Shown in pieces: positions 8,232 to 19,177 of a stretch of 64,000 nucleotides of DNA. The notes beneath the pieces were generated by a model. The model was not told where the DNA came from. It worked only from the letters and a program-made list of their open reading frames with translations, and searched no databases. Positions within the stretch are counted from its first letter, which is position 1. The number at the start of each line of letters is the position of its first letter. The stretch comes from Nocardia elegans NBRC 108235 (GTDB taxonomy: Bacteria; Actinomycetota; Actinomycetes; Mycobacteriales; Mycobacteriaceae), in contig NZ_BDBF01000016.1 in the NCBI RefSeq assembly GCF_001612845.1, positions 62,001 to 126,000 on the forward strand. The letters run 5' to 3'. The position numbers and the translations under genes were made by a program.

Positions 8232-8855
8232 ATGCCTCATACCAACCCGATCAGTGCCTGGAAGTCTCTCCGCGAGGGTAACGACAGGTTCGTCAACGGC
8301 ACACTGCAGCACCCCAGCCAGGGCGCCGCCGACCGCGCCAAACTCGTCGGTGGCCAGCAGCCCCGGGCCATCCTGTTCGGGTGCGGCGACTCCCGCGTCG
8401 CCGCCGAGATCATCTTCGACCAGGGCCTCGGCGATATGTTCGTGGTCCGCACCGCCGGCCACGTCGTCGACGAGTCGGTGCTGGGCTCGATCGAATACGG
8501 CGTCGCCATCCTCAACGTGCCGCTGATCGTGGTCCTCGGACACGACAGTTGCGGCGCGGTCCGCGCGACCATCGACGCCCTCGACGACGGCAACGTGCCC
8601 GGCGGATTCATCCGCAGCGTGGTCGAGCGCGTATCGCCGTCCATCCTCACCGGCCGCCGCGACGGACTCACCGAAGTCGACGAACTCGAGGCCCGCCACG
8701 TGCAGGAGACCGCGCGCCTGCTCACCGATCGCTCGAAGATCGTCTCCGATCGGGTCGACAGCGGACAGTGCGCGATCGCCTGTGTGAACTACAAGCTTGC
8801 CGACGGCCGCGCGCAGTTGCACAAGGTGATCGGCGATATCGGCGAAACAGTCTGA
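8232..8855 (+). CDS. canB: beta-carbonic anhydrase
   Basis: A 207-residue beta-class carbonic anhydrase that interconverts CO2 and bicarbonate. Zinc ligands are Cys51 in FGCGDSR and His104/Cys107 in LGHDSCGAV; the Asp53-Arg55 dyad is present. Length and sequence match mycobacterial CanB (Rv3588c), which begins MPNTNPVAAW. The start MPHTNPISAW was therefore chosen over in-frame ATGs at 8223 and 8160. It has GGGA a few bases upstream and is divergent from mutY. Confidence 0.93.
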   Translation: MPHTNPISAWKSLREGNDRFVNGTLQHPSQGAADRAKLVGGQQPRAILFGCGDSRVAAEIIFDQGLGDMFVVRTAGHVVDESVLGSIEYGVAILNVPLIVVLGHDSCGAVRATIDALDDGNVPGGFIRSVVERVSPSILTGRRDGLTEVDELEARHVQETARLLTDRSKIVSDRVDSGQCAIACVNYKLADGRAQLHKVIGDIGETV

Positions 8856-9003
8856 ACCACAACGGTTCTCACACGGTGATCGCCGGGTGCCCGCACCGCC
8901 GCGGAAGGCGGCGCGAAAATGTACCCGGCGTCACCGCCATTTCGGCGCCGACACGCCGCGTACCTGAGCGGAACGGCACGATCGTGCCCTTACCGTTGTT
9001 GCC

Positions 9004-9660
9004 GTGCTGGAACCGAATGGACCGCTGCCGCCGGAGATCTACTGGCGTCGCCGCCTGCTCGCCATCGGCGCGCTGATCGTCGCGCTCGCTCTGGTCATCT
9101 GGCTGGCGCTGATGTTGCTGCGCGGCGGCGGGGACGACAAGGACCCCAAGGCCGCGGGGGCGACCTCCACCACCTCCGCGAAGGCGGGCGGATCCACCAC
9201 CGCCGATCCCAGCGGTTCGAAGGCGCCGGCCTCGGGCACCGTCAATTCCACGGCCAGCGGCATCCCCGCACCGTGCCCGGATCAGTCGCTGGCGGTGAAG
9301 GTGACCGTCGGCCAGCCGACCTACAAGGCCGGTGATCAGCCGGTGTTCACCATCGTGCTCACCAACATCTCCACCGCGGGCTGTACTCGGGATATGGGTT
9401 CGGGCCTGCAGCAGGTGTGGGTGCAGTCGCTGGACGGCCAGCGCAAGCTGTGGTCGAACACCGATTGCGATCAGGGCGGTCCGGCCGATCTCCGCACGCT
9501 CAACGGCGGCCAGCAGGCGGCGTTCACTCTCACCTGGTCGGGCACCACGTCCCAGCCGGGTTGTGCGGGCGATCGCGTTCCGGTGCCGGCCGGCGGATAC
9601 GCGGTGGTGGCGCAGTTCGGTTCGGTGCGCAGCGCGCCGGAGACCTTCAACATCGCCTGA
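9004..9660 (+). CDS. single-pass membrane protein, Rv3587c-like
   Basis: 218 residues. A short cytoplasmic start is followed by one membrane helix (about residues 18-40, AIGALIVALALVIWLALMLL), a Gly/Asp/Ser/Thr-rich linker to about residue 85, then an extracytoplasmic beta-type domain with conserved-looking cysteines (ending in APETFNIA). Position between canB and disA matches Rv3587c, a membrane protein of unknown function. GTG start; no lipobox. Convergent with disA. The function is unknown. Confidence 0.8.
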   Translation: MLEPNGPLPPEIYWRRRLLAIGALIVALALVIWLALMLLRGGGDDKDPKAAGATSTTSAKAGGSTTADPSGSKAPASGTVNSTASGIPAPCPDQSLAVKVTVGQPTYKAGDQPVFTIVLTNISTAGCTRDMGSGLQQVWVQSLDGQRKLWSNTDCDQGGPADLRTLNGGQQAAFTLTWSGTTSQPGCAGDRVPVPAGGYAVVAQFGSVRSAPETFNIA

Positions 9661-9696
9661 CTCACCGGCTCGAAACCGGTAGCGCCCGAAGCCGGT

Positions 9697-10938
9697 TCAG
9701 ACCGTGCCGGATTCCGCCGATCGCACCGCGCCGGATTCCGACAGCCGGGACAGTCCCTCGCGGATCTGCCGGGCCAGATGCGCATCGATACCGTCGACGC
9801 CCTCGATATCCGAGGCGCTCGCCGACACGAGGCCCGACAGCGAGCCGAATGCGGCGATCACGGGTTCGGCGCGGCGCAGCGGCACCCGCGGAATCTCGGC
9901 CAGCACCCGATATCCGCGCGGGCCCACGGCGGTGTCGAGGGCCTCGTATGTCGCCGGAAAGCCCAGTGGCGGAGCGAGATTGGTGAGTTCGAGCAGATCC
10001 ACCTCGAGCAGCCCGTCGAGCGCTGCCAGCGTGCGGTCGACCATCGCGTCGTCGACCGGTTCGGTGCGGATGTAGTCACGGACCAGCAGGCGGCGCAGGG
10101 CCTCGGTGTTGCCGACGAGTTCGGCCAGTTGCAGCGCCAGCTGTCGGCCGTCGACGCCGAGTTCGGCCACGTCGGAACTGATTTCGCGCGCGACGCGGCG
10201 GACCAGCTCCAGGCAGTGCACCACCGCCAGCACATCGCGCACCGTGGCGCAGTCGTTCAACTCCACCAGCGACAGTTGCCGGGTGGTCTCGTCCAGGCGC
10301 GAACGGTAGCGCTCCAGCGTCGCCATCGCCTGATTGGCGCGCGACAAGATGGTCTCCGAGGTCTGGATCGGATGCCGGTGCCCGTTGAGATAGACGGTGA
10401 CGATGCCCGTCGAGCGGCTCACCGACACCACCGGATAGCCGGTCTGCGCGGCGGTGCGCTCGGCCGCCTTGTGCCTCGTGCCGGATTCGGTGGTCGGCAG
10501 GCCGGGGTCGGGAACCAGATGGACATTGGCGCGGCGGATACGTGCGCCGTCGGTCGAAAGCACCACGGCGCCATCCATTTTCGACAGCTCACGCAGCCGG
10601 GTCGGCGAGAATTCGACGTCGAGTTCGAATCCGCCGTCGCAGATGCGCTCCAGTTCCTCGTCGTAGCCGAGCACGATCAGCCCGCCGGTGCGGGCACGCA
10701 GGATCCGGTCGATACCGTCGCGCAATTCGGTGCCCGGCACCAGCCGGGCGATGGTGGAACTCAGACCGGGGTCACCAGCGGCCTCGACCGCCTCGGCCAC
10801 GGGCGCCCCATCCGTCGCAGCCACCCCATCTGCCGGAGTTACCCCATCCACGGTGGCCGGCACGTCCGCTGGAGTCACGAACCTGCGGCGCGGCGCGGGA
10901 CGGCCGAGCAGGTGTGTCACCCAACGGCCCGGGATCAT
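9697..10938 (-). CDS. disA: DNA integrity scanning diadenylate cyclase DisA
   Basis: A 413-residue DisA that makes cyclic di-AMP from two ATP and scans DNA for branched structures. The DAC domain carries DGA at 122-124 and, at the second active-site motif, GTRHKAAE, so the usual RHR reads RHK at 155-157. A linker helix and C-terminal helix-hairpin-helix ([20 protein letters not shown]) follow. The ATG overlaps the radA stop as ATGA, which supports this start. It gives about 55 extra N-terminal residues, Ala/Thr/Asp-rich, compared with mycobacterial DisA (358 residues). In-frame GTGs near residues 21 and 33 are alternatives. DisA activity is known to be restrained by RadA, encoded just upstream. 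Confidence 0.93.
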   Translation of the reverse strand: MIPGRWVTHLLGRPAPRRRFVTPADVPATVDGVTPADGVAATDGAPVAEAVEAAGDPGLSSTIARLVPGTELRDGIDRILRARTGGLIVLGYDEELERICDGGFELDVEFSPTRLRELSKMDGAVVLSTDGARIRRANVHLVPDPGLPTTESGTRHKAAERTAAQTGYPVVSVSRSTGIVTVYLNGHRHPIQTSETILSRANQAMATLERYRSRLDETTRQLSLVELNDCATVRDVLAVVHCLELVRRVAREISSDVAELGVDGRQLALQLAELVGNTEALRRLLVRDYIRTEPVDDAMVDRTLAALDGLLEVDLLELTNLAPPLGFPATYEALDTAVGPRGYRVLAEIPRVPLRRAEPVIAAFGSLSGLVSASASDIEGVDGIDAHLARQIREGLSRLSESGAVRSAESGTV

Positions 10939-12338
10939 TCCACAGCCTCCACACGCTCGCGTCGTCGCTTCGACAAACCACTCGAGGCGAGAGCCGCACG
11001 AACACTCGCGACCTCGTGCACCTTCATTCCGATGCCGGACAGGTCGGTTCCGGGCGGTACCAACGCCTCCGTGAAACCTAGCCGCTCGGCCTCGCGCAAC
11101 CTGCGCCCGACCCCCGTGACACGCCGGACCTCACCGGCGAGGCCGACCTCGCCCAGCACCACCATGCCCGCGCGCAGCGGAATATCGCGTTCGGCGCCGG
11201 TGATCGCTACCGCGACGGCCAGATCGGCGGCGGGCTCGGTCAACCGCATTCCGCCGACCGTGGCGGCGTAGACGTCGTGCTTGCCCAGATACACACCGCA
11301 ACGGCTCTGCAGCACCGCGAGCACCATCGAGACGCGGTTGTAGTCCAGACCGCTCACCGCGCGTCGCGGGGCGGGTACCTGGGTGGATACGGTCAGCCCC
11401 TGCACCTCGCCGAGCAGCGGCCGCTTACCGTCCATCGCGACCGTGATCGCGGTCCCGGGAACCTGATCCGCACGGTGATGCAGGAACAGCCCGGACGGAT
11501 CGCTCACCCCGGCGATGCCGTCGTCGTGCAGTTCGAAACAGCCCACCTCGTCGGCGCTGCCGAAGCGGTTCTTGATGCCGCGCACCATGCGCAGGGTGGA
11601 GTGTTTGTCGCCCTCGAACTGCAACACCACATCCACCAGGTGTTCGAGGGTGCGCGGCCCGGCGACATTGCCGTCCTTGGTGACGTGGCCGACCAGTAGC
11701 ACCGCGATACCGCTCGCCTTGGCCAGGGAGGTCAGGGCCGCGGTCACCGCGCGCACCTGGGTCACACCGCCGATCACCCCGTCCGCGTCGGCGGCCAGCA
11801 TGGTCTGCACCGAATCGACCACGAGCAGCGTCGGCCGGACCTGATCGACATGGCCGAGAATCGTGGCGAGATCGGATTCGGCTGCGAGATAAACCCTTTC
11901 GTGCACCGCCCCGGTCCGGTCGGCGCGCAGCCGCACCTGCCCGGCGGACTCCTCGGCGGTGACGTAGAGCGCGCGCTCCTCGCGCTCCCGGGCCCAGCGG
12001 TGGGCGACCTCGAGCAGCAGCGTCGACTTGCCCACGCCCGGCTCACCCGAGAGCAGCACCACCGATCCGGGCACCACCCCGCCGCCGAGGACGCGATCCA
12101 GTTCCGCGACACCGGTGGGCCGGGCGCGGGTGACCTTCGAGTCGATGGTCGAGATGGGCGCCGCGGCCGTCGAGGGCAGCAGCGCCCGGCGCCCGGCGGC
12201 ATGCGCTCCCGCCCCGGCGCCGGCCGACACCACCTCGTCGACGGTTCCCCATTCGTTGCACCCCGGGCAGCGCCCCACCCATTTGGCAACCTCGTTCCCG
12301 CATGCCGAGCAGCGGTACAGCGATTTCACCTTGGCCAC
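10935..12338 (-). CDS. radA: DNA repair protein RadA
   Basis: A 467-residue RadA/Sms, a RecA-like ATPase that drives branch migration in recombinational repair. It has an N-terminal zinc finger (Cys10, Cys13, Cys24, Cys27), Walker [10 protein letters not shown] at 98-106, the RadA-specific KNRFG motif near 258 and a C-terminal Lon-like domain ending in [17 protein letters not shown]. The Ala/Gly-rich stretch around residues 38-55 is a linker. The stop overlaps disA, so the two are translationally coupled. Adjacent to the divergently placed lpqE/carD region, as in mycobacteria. Confidence 0.95.
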   Translation of the reverse strand: MAKVKSLYRCSACGNEVAKWVGRCPGCNEWGTVDEVVSAGAGAGAHAAGRRALLPSTAAAPISTIDSKVTRARPTGVAELDRVLGGGVVPGSVVLLSGEPGVGKSTLLLEVAHRWAREREERALYVTAEESAGQVRLRADRTGAVHERVYLAAESDLATILGHVDQVRPTLLVVDSVQTMLAADADGVIGGVTQVRAVTAALTSLAKASGIAVLLVGHVTKDGNVAGPRTLEHLVDVVLQFEGDKHSTLRMVRGIKNRFGSADEVGCFELHDDGIAGVSDPSGLFLHHRADQVPGTAITVAMDGKRPLLGEVQGLTVSTQVPAPRRAVSGLDYNRVSMVLAVLQSRCGVYLGKHDVYAATVGGMRLTEPAADLAVAVAITGAERDIPLRAGMVVLGEVGLAGEVRRVTGVGRRLREAERLGFTEALVPPGTDLSGIGMKVHEVASVRAALASSGLSKRRRERVEAVE

Positions 12339-12390
12339 GTGCGCAGCCTAAATAGGGGGGCCGACATGGGCCGGTGCGCAGGGGCGAGCC

Positions 12391-13119
12391 TCAGTGGCCG
12401 CCGTGCTCGGCGACCGTCGCGCCCTCGTGCCGCGGGGTGTTCGGGCCGGCGTCGACGGGCACCTGCACCTGCACGGTGCCGGCGTTCTTGAAGTTGAAGG
12501 TGACGCCGTAGGTCAGCCCCGGCACGATGTCCTTGGTCAGTCCGGTGATCTCGACCAGGATCGGATGCGCGTTCGGGTCGGCCGGCTGATCGGGCGAACC
12601 GGCGCCCTCCTGGCGCGGCGAGGCGCTGCGCTCCGGTGTGGGCGTGGCGGGCGAGCTGGTGGGTTGCGCGGCGCCGGTGGTCGGCGAGGCGTTCTCGGCG
12701 CCCGCCTGGGCGGCCTTGGCGGCCTCCGGGCTCGCGGCGACGACCGTCTGGCCCGGGACCAGTTCCGGCGTGGCCGGGGTGATCTTCACCTGGCCGAGGT
12801 CGGTGGTGATGCTGACCAGCTGGTCGGTCTTGGACGAGCCCTCGTTGATCGCGCTGAACGCGACGACGGACTTGCCGCCCTTGGCGTTGGTGTACTCCTC
12901 GGACTGCGGCAGCAGGATGCGCACGTCACGCAGCGCCACGTTGCCGATGGTGGCCGCGCTGCCGTTGACGGCGGGCACCTGACCCGCGGTCTGCGAGATC
13001 TGGCCGGCACCGCATCCGGACAACGCCAGCGCCGCACCGGTGGCCAGCGCGGCAACAGCGATTGCGCGCCGCGACACCTTGGTCACATTCGACGCTGTGG
13101 TGGCTTTCAGGGCAGTCAC
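12391..13119 (-). CDS. lpqE: LpqE-like lipoprotein
   Basis: A 242-residue exported lipoprotein. The signal sequence ends in LSGC with Cys36. The mature part has a beta-type domain (IGNVALRDVRILLPQSEEY, KSVVAFSAINEGSSKTDQL), interrupted by a Pro/Ser/Thr/Ala-rich insert at about residues 140-170, and a C-terminal strand region ending in His-rich VAEHGGH. The position next to radA and divergent from carD is that of lpqE (Rv3584). The fold resembles the PCuAC copper-chaperone family, but the Met/His ligand set is not evident, so copper binding is not claimed. Confidence 0.75.
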   Translation of the reverse strand: MTALKATTASNVTKVSRRAIAVAALATGAALALSGCGAGQISQTAGQVPAVNGSAATIGNVALRDVRILLPQSEEYTNAKGGKSVVAFSAINEGSSKTDQLVSITTDLGQVKITPATPELVPGQTVVAASPEAAKAAQAGAENASPTTGAAQPTSSPATPTPERSASPRQEGAGSPDQPADPNAHPILVEITGLTKDIVPGLTYGVTFNFKNAGTVQVQVPVDAGPNTPRHEGATVAEHGGH

Positions 13120-13361
13120 GGGTTGTCCTCCATGTCGACCGGCTCACTCCACGATGGAGAGTAGTAGTAGGCAGCGTAGTAGTTCGCAGGGTGGTCGGTG
13201 TGGACCGGTCCGGTGTAATGTTCCGCGGCGACCCGCGAGCCGCGTATCCCGTTCTGCCGCAACGGGATGCACACGCATCGCGATCTGTCAAGCCCCAAGG
13301 TCGGCCTGTTGTGGCCCCTGACCTGCGCCGTTGATCGCGGCGTTATCGAGTCGCATGTTAA

Positions 13362-13880
<519 letters not shown>

Positions 13881-13890
13881 CCGCATCGCC

Positions 13891-14667
13891 TTGACGCTCA
13901 ACTCCCGCCGCGTTGTGGCATTGGTTCCTGCCGCCGGTCGGGGCGTTCGCCTGGGTGAATCGACACCCAAGGCATTCGTCCCGGTCGGCGGCAGTCCCAT
14001 GCTCGTACACGCAGTAGACGGTCTGATCACGTCCGGGGTCGTCGACCGCATCGTGATCATGGCGCCCATCGAGATGATCGATGCGGCCCGGGAACTGCTC
14101 GCCGCCCGTGCCCACGCGGCCAGCTCGATACCGGTCGATGTGGTGGCCGGCGGCGTAGAACGCACCGACTCGGTCCGTGCCGGCCTGGCCGCCGCCCCGG
14201 AAGCCACCCATATCCTCGTGCACGACGCGGCCCGCGCCCTGACGCCGCCGTCGCTGATCGCGCGGGTCGTGGGCGCGCTGGACGCCGGTCATCGCGCGGT
14301 CGTCCCCGGTATCCCGGTGGCCGACACCATCAAGGCAGTCGACGCGGCCGGTGATGTGACCGGGACACCGGACCGCTCCGGACTGCGGGCGATCCAGACT
14401 CCCCAGGGCTTCGACGCCGCGCTGCTGCGCGAGGCCTATGCGGTCGACCTGCCCGCCACCGACGATGCCGGCCTCGTGGAGGCGATGGGCGCGACCGTCT
14501 CGGTGGTTCCGGGCGATCCCCTGGCCTTCAAGATCACCGGCCCACTGGATCTGCGACTCGCGAACGCGCTGGTAGCGGACGACTCGGCCGCCGCGGGCGG
14601 GGCTTCCGGCGCGGCGAGCGCCGAGACCGCGATCACCGCGGCGACCCGGGCGGCGGTGACCGGATGA
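13891..14667 (+). CDS. ispD: 2-C-methyl-D-erythritol 4-phosphate cytidylyltransferase
   Basis: About 258 residues. Makes CDP-methylerythritol in the MEP isoprenoid pathway. The nucleotide-binding loop [18 protein letters not shown] lies at the N-terminus; [27 protein letters not shown] and [11 protein letters not shown] are family motifs. The start is uncertain: TTG at 13891, 11 bases after the carD stop, gives a normal N-terminus ([16 protein letters not shown]). An Ala/Ser-rich tail of about 25 residues precedes the stop, which overlaps ispF as ATGA. Confidence 0.9.
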   Translation: MTLNSRRVVALVPAAGRGVRLGESTPKAFVPVGGSPMLVHAVDGLITSGVVDRIVIMAPIEMIDAARELLAARAHAASSIPVDVVAGGVERTDSVRAGLAAAPEATHILVHDAARALTPPSLIARVVGALDAGHRAVVPGIPVADTIKAVDAAGDVTGTPDRSGLRAIQTPQGFDAALLREAYAVDLPATDDAGLVEAMGATVSVVPGDPLAFKITGPLDLRLANALVADDSAAAGGASGAASAETAITAATRAAVTG

Positions 14668-15164
14668 CCGATCTCACCGCGCTGCGCACCGGCATCGGCA
14701 GCGATGTGCATCCCATCGAGCCCGGCCGGCCCTGCTGGATGGCCGGACTGCTGTTCGAGGGCGACGACGGCTGCTCCGGACATTCCGACGGCGATGTGGC
14801 CGCCCACGCCCTGTGCGATGCGCTGCTGTCGGCCGCCTGCCTGGGCGATGTCGGCGCGGTCTTCGGCACCGGACGTCCCGAGTGGGAGGGCGTCTCCGGC
14901 GCCGCGATGTTGACCGAGGTACGGCGCCTGCTCGCCGAATCCGGATATCGGATCGTCAACGCGGCGGTGCAGATCATCGGTAATCGCCCCAAAATCGGGC
15001 CGCGACGCGCCGAAGCGCAAAAAATACTCGGCGAATTACTCGACGCCCCGGTTTCGGTATCCGGTACGACGTCCGACGGTCTGGGGCTCACCGGCCGTGG
15101 GGAGGGAATCGCCGCGGTCGCGACCGCACTACTCGTGCACGACGGGCGATGTAGTACCGCGTAA
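14664..15164 (+). CDS. ispF: 2-C-methyl-D-erythritol 2,4-cyclodiphosphate synthase
   Basis: A 166-residue IspF, the third enzyme after IspD in the MEP pathway; it closes the cyclodiphosphate ring. Metal ligands are in GSDVHPI near residue 13 and the His in CSGHSDGDV near 45; [15 protein letters not shown] is the C-terminal family signature. It is coupled to ispD by ATGA and followed by about 240 bases without a gene before cysS. Confidence 0.95.
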   Translation: MTDLTALRTGIGSDVHPIEPGRPCWMAGLLFEGDDGCSGHSDGDVAAHALCDALLSAACLGDVGAVFGTGRPEWEGVSGAAMLTEVRRLLAESGYRIVNAAVQIIGNRPKIGPRRAEAQKILGELLDAPVSVSGTTSDGLGLTGRGEGIAAVATALLVHDGRCSTA

Positions 15165-15402
15165 CCGCAGTCGGCGATTCGGTGCGTATTTATCGTTCGC
15201 GCCGATCGACCGCGGCGAACTCGGCGCCGGCCGCCGTATTCGCATCCGCGCCGGGCGGCCGCACCGTCGGCCCCACACTCGCTCCGGAAACATGCCCCGC
15301 CGAATCCGTTCCGGACCCGCGGTGTCATCGCATTCGATGGACCGTGGACCATAGGAGGGGCCCACCCATACCGTTGTTCAACAAGCCTTAGGATGGCTGG
15401 TC

Positions 15403-16788
15403 GTGACTCTGCGCCTGTTCGACACCGCGACGCGGACCCTGCGGGATTTCACCCCGCTGGTCCCTGGACGTGCGTCGGTGTACCTGTGTGGCGCCACCGT
15501 GCAGGGCGAACCCCATATCGGGCACGTCCGCAGCGGCGTCGCCTTCGACGTGCTGCGCCGCTGGCTCACCGCGAACGGCTACGACGTGGCCTTCGTGCGA
15601 AATGTCACCGATATCGACGACAAGATCCTCGCCAAGGCCGCCGCGGCGGGCCGCCCGTGGTGGGAATGGGCCGCGACGCACGAACGCGCCTTCGACCGCG
15701 CCTACGAGGCGCTCGGGGTGCTGCCGCCGTCGGTGGAACCACGGGCCACCGGGCACATCACCCAGATGGTCGAGATGATGCAGCGGCTCATCGACCGCGG
15801 CCACGCCTACGCGTCGAGCGGCAACGTGTATTTCGATGTGCGCAGTTATCCGGAATACGGTGCGCTGTCCGGGCACAAACTCGAGGATGTGCAGCAGGGC
15901 GAGAGCGCCGGCGAGGGTAAACGCGATCCGCGCGATTTCACGCTGTGGAAGGCCGCGAAACCGGGCGAGCCGACCTGGCCGTCGCCGTGGGGACCCGGGC
16001 GTCCGGGCTGGCATCTGGAATGCTCGGCGATGGCCGAGTTCTACCTCGGGCCCGAATTCGATATCCACTGCGGTGGTATGGATCTCGTTTTCCCGCACCA
16101 CGAGAACGAAATCGCCCAATCCCGCGCCGCCGGAGACGGATTCGCGCAGTACTGGCTGCACAACGGGTGGGTGACGCTCGGCGGCGAGAAGATGTCGAAA
16201 TCGCTCGGCAACACGCTCTCGGTGCCGAATATTCTCGCCCAGGTGCGGGCCGTGGAATTGCGGTTCTATTTGGGCAGTGCGCATTACGCGTCGATGCTCG
16301 AATATTCCGAGCAGGCGCTGCGGGATGCCGCGCAGACCTATCAGCGACTCGAGGCATTCGTGCAGCGCACCGTCGAGCGGGTGGGTGAGGTCGCGGTCGG
16401 GAAATGGACCGACACCTTCGCCGAGGCGCTGGACGACAATCTCGCGATCCCGAAGGCCCTGGCCGAGATTCATCGCGTGGTGCACGAGGGCAATCGGGCG
16501 TTGGAAGCGGGCGCGTGCGAATCGGCGCGCGAGGCCGCCGGACAGGTCCGGGCGATGCTCGGAATCCTGGGCGTCGATCCGCTGGATGCGCACTGGGCCG
16601 GCCCGAAGGACACCTCGGCGGCCGAATCCGCGCTCGACGTCCTGGTGCGGGCCGAACTCGAACGCCGCCAGCAGGCCCGCCGCGAAAAGGATTGGGCCAC
16701 CGCCGACGCCGTGCGCGACCGGCTCGGCGCGGCCGGAATCGACGTCGTCGACACTCCCGGTGGCTCGGATTGGTCGCTGGCCAAATGA
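15403..16788 (+). CDS. cysS: cysteinyl-tRNA synthetase
   Basis: A 461-residue class I synthetase that charges tRNA-Cys. HIGH motif PHIGHVRSG at 37-45, KMSKS near 262, and zinc ligands Cys29 (YLCGATV), Cys near 206 (HLECSAM) and the HH of FPHHENE. It matches mycobacterial CysS1 in length and order (cysS-ispF-ispD-carD). GTG start; an in-frame ATG would lose the first strand. Confidence 0.96.
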   Translation: MTLRLFDTATRTLRDFTPLVPGRASVYLCGATVQGEPHIGHVRSGVAFDVLRRWLTANGYDVAFVRNVTDIDDKILAKAAAAGRPWWEWAATHERAFDRAYEALGVLPPSVEPRATGHITQMVEMMQRLIDRGHAYASSGNVYFDVRSYPEYGALSGHKLEDVQQGESAGEGKRDPRDFTLWKAAKPGEPTWPSPWGPGRPGWHLECSAMAEFYLGPEFDIHCGGMDLVFPHHENEIAQSRAAGDGFAQYWLHNGWVTLGGEKMSKSLGNTLSVPNILAQVRAVELRFYLGSAHYASMLEYSEQALRDAAQTYQRLEAFVQRTVERVGEVAVGKWTDTFAEALDDNLAIPKALAEIHRVVHEGNRALEAGACESAREAAGQVRAMLGILGVDPLDAHWAGPKDTSAAESALDVLVRAELERRQQARREKDWATADAVRDRLGAAGIDVVDTPGGSDWSLAK

Positions 16789-16849
16789 TTCTCTCAGCGA
16801 AGCCTGCTGATCGGGTGCGGGTGTCGCGACCGACACGAAAGGCATACTG

Positions 16850-17818
16850 ATGGCAGGAAATTCGCAGCGACGAGGTGCGATCCGTAAGGGCGGCACCAAG
16901 AAGGGCGCCGTCGTCGGCAGCGGTGGTAAGCGCCGTCGCGGACTCGAGGGCCGCGGCGCCACCCCGCCCGCCACCATGCGCAAGAACCACCCTGCCGCGA
17001 AACGCGCTGCGGCGGCGGCGAAAGCGGCCAAGGCGACGCAGGGGCAGAACCGCGCCCGGCCGGGTACCCGCAAGGGCGACGACGGGCCGGAATTGGTGCT
17101 CGGCCGCAACCCGGTGGTGGAGTGTCTGCGCGCGGAGGTTCCGGCCACCGCGCTGTACGTCGCGCTGGGCACCGAGAACGACGACCGTCTCACCGAGTCC
17201 GTGCAGCGCGCCGCCGATGCCGGAATCTCCATCCTGGAGGTGTCGCGCATCGACCTGGATCGGATGAGCACCAACGGTTTACATCAGGGCATGGCCCTGC
17301 AGGTGCCACCGTACCGCTACGTCCATCCGGAGGATCTGCTGGACAGCGCCCGCGCTTCCGGGACCGCCCCGCTGCTGGTGGCGCTGGACAACATCTCCGA
17401 TCCCCGCAACCTGGGCGCCGTGATCCGTTCGGTCGCCGCGTTCGGCGGCCACGGCGTGGTGATTCCGCAGCGCCGCAGCGCCAGCGTCACCGCCGTCGCC
17501 TGGCGCACCAGCGCCGGCGCCGCGGCCCGGCTGCCCGTGGCGCGTGCGACCAATCTGACTCGCACACTGAAGGATTGGGCCAAGGCAGGTCTGCAGGTGG
17601 TCGGCCTCGATGCCGGCGGCGACACCGTCCTCGACGACTTCGACGGCACCACACCGACCGTCGTGGTCGTCGGCTCGGAGGGTAAGGGCCTGTCGCGCCT
17701 GGTCCGCGAAACCTGCGACACCATCATCAGCATCCCGATGGCCGGGCCGGTGGAATCGCTCAACGCCTCGGTGGCAGCGGGAGTCGTGCTGGCCGACATC
17801 GCCCGCCAACGCCGCTGA
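16850..17818 (+). CDS. rlmB: 23S rRNA 2'-O-methyltransferase, RlmB/TrmH (SPOUT) family
   Basis: 322 residues. A basic disordered N-terminal 75 residues rich in Lys, Arg, Gly and Ala is followed by a substrate-binding domain ([14 protein letters not shown]) and a SPOUT methyltransferase domain with [28 protein letters not shown] and [17 protein letters not shown], the three trefoil-knot motifs. Orthologue of Rv3579c by position next to cysS. RlmB methylates G2251 in E. coli. The exact target here is inferred, and some relatives confer thiopeptide resistance. Confidence 0.9.
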   Translation: MAGNSQRRGAIRKGGTKKGAVVGSGGKRRRGLEGRGATPPATMRKNHPAAKRAAAAAKAAKATQGQNRARPGTRKGDDGPELVLGRNPVVECLRAEVPATALYVALGTENDDRLTESVQRAADAGISILEVSRIDLDRMSTNGLHQGMALQVPPYRYVHPEDLLDSARASGTAPLLVALDNISDPRNLGAVIRSVAAFGGHGVVIPQRRSASVTAVAWRTSAGAAARLPVARATNLTRTLKDWAKAGLQVVGLDAGGDTVLDDFDGTTPTVVVVGSEGKGLSRLVRETCDTIISIPMAGPVESLNASVAAGVVLADIARQRR

Positions 17819-17887
17819 GCGGGGACGGAAACTCCCAAGATGCCCGTCTGCCAAGCTTTTAGGGTGGGCACGCCTTAAACTCGCACG

Positions 17888-18190
17888 GTGGCCATGAATC
17901 AACCCGACTACTGGGGATCGCTGCCTGAGCCGCCGACCGGTAACCCGGTCGAACACCCCCATGCGACGACGGTGCTGATCCTGGGTGTGCTGAGCCTATT
18001 GTGTTGTGGCGCATTGGGTCCGGTGGCGTGGGTGATGGGCAAGCGGGCGCTCGACCAGATCGAGATGTCCGGCGGCACCATCGGCGGCCGATCGCAGGTG
18101 GTGGTCGGCTATGTGGTCGGCATCGTCGGCACCGTACTGATGGTGTTGTACGCGTGCGTCTTTCTGTTGATGCTCATCGGCGGGCGCTGA
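17888..18190 (+). CDS. DUF4190 small membrane protein
   Basis: 100 residues. A hydrophilic N-terminus is followed by two membrane helices (TVLILGVLSLLCCGALGPVAW and VVGYVVGIVGTVLMVLYACVF) around the loop GKRALDQIEMSGG, the DUF4190 pattern. Function unknown. GTG 17888 and ATG 17894 are equivalent starts two codons apart. Confidence 0.75.
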   Translation: MAMNQPDYWGSLPEPPTGNPVEHPHATTVLILGVLSLLCCGALGPVAWVMGKRALDQIEMSGGTIGGRSQVVVGYVVGIVGTVLMVLYACVFLLMLIGGR

Positions 18191-18265
18191 CCGGGCCGGT
18201 CCGGGGGAACTCGCCGGCGGTGGCTCCGGAACCGGTCCGATGTCGAAGCGCCCGGCTTCGCAGGA

Positions 18266-19096
18266 CTAGGCCGGTTCCTCGGCGGTGCCGTCGAGACCGC
18301 GACGCTCGCTCGGCGACGACAACTCGCCCGCGGGCCATTCGGCGCTGATACTGCCCTTCCACTGCGGCTGGCGGCGGTCGCGAAACGCCGCCATGCCCTC
18401 GGCCGCGTCCACGCTCTTGCCGACGAAGCCGTGCAGCTCGGATTCCAGCCGGCCGACCGCCTCGGGGCTCATTCCGAGGCCCTCCCAGAGCAGCCGCTTG
18501 GTCAGAGCGGTCGGCAGCGGCGCGGAACCGGCCGCCAGGTCGTGCGCCACGGCCAAGGCGGTCGGCAGTACCTCACCCGCCGGCAGACTGCTGTTGGCCA
18601 CGCCCATCTGGCGCGCTTCCTCACCGTCGAAGGTGCGGCCGGTGAGCATGATGTCGGCCGCGTTGGCCATTCCCGCCAGCCGCGGCAGTGTCCAGTGCGC
18701 GTAGCCGTCGGCCATCGCGCCGCGACGCACCTGATTCAGCCCGTATACGGCATCGGTCGCCATGTATCGCAGATCGCACTGCAGGGCCAGCGACAGCCCG
18801 ATCCCCACGGCATGCCCGTTCACGGCCGCGATCACCGGCTTGCGGATCTGCCACGGCGGCGGATCGATCGTGCCGCGCACGTCACCGACGCGGGCGGACA
18901 GATCGGCGCCCGCGCAGAACGCGGGCGGCGTCCCGGTGATCACCACCGCCCGAATCGCGTCCTCGGTATCGCAGCGCCGCAGCGCGGTCCCCAGCTCCGC
19001 CGCCATCGTGGGCGTCATGGCGTTCTGCTGCGCGGGACGGTTGAGCGTGAGTACGGCGACACCGGCGGACACATCGACCTGCAGTTCCGAACTCAT
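18266..19096 (-). CDS. crotonase-family protein with altered active site
   Basis: A 276-residue enoyl-CoA hydratase/isomerase-family protein. CoA-binding and oxyanion-hole elements are present: AFCAGADLSA near 60 and NGHAVGIGLSLALQCDLR near 94. The two hydratase glutamates are not: the position of Glu144 in rat crotonase (QPEI) reads LNQV, and that of Glu164 reads Asp in AADIMLTG. Classical hydration is therefore doubtful; isomerase, hydrolase or thioesterase-type chemistry is possible. It lies 82 bases downstream of a fadE-type gene in the same direction, suggesting a shared acyl-CoA pathway. Confidence 0.85.
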   Translation of the reverse strand: MSSELQVDVSAGVAVLTLNRPAQQNAMTPTMAAELGTALRRCDTEDAIRAVVITGTPPAFCAGADLSARVGDVRGTIDPPPWQIRKPVIAAVNGHAVGIGLSLALQCDLRYMATDAVYGLNQVRRGAMADGYAHWTLPRLAGMANAADIMLTGRTFDGEEARQMGVANSSLPAGEVLPTALAVAHDLAAGSAPLPTALTKRLLWEGLGMSPEAVGRLESELHGFVGKSVDAAEGMAAFRDRRQPQWKGSISAEWPAGELSSPSERRGLDGTAEEPA

Positions 19097-19177
19097 GCGA
19101 CGATCCTAGGTTTGGGTGATCTTTCCGGACCACCTTACTGGTGGATGGTGCGGTGAGGAGCGCAGGCGTCGGGACCG

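Noticed and set aside
9674-9697. Hairpin between the membrane protein and disA
   Set aside because: Only 6 bp stem with a 12-base loop and it runs to the edge of disA; too weak to call a terminator.
15165-15402. Possible gene between ispF and cysS
   Set aside because: Short frames here have no homology or ribosome site; treated as intergenic.
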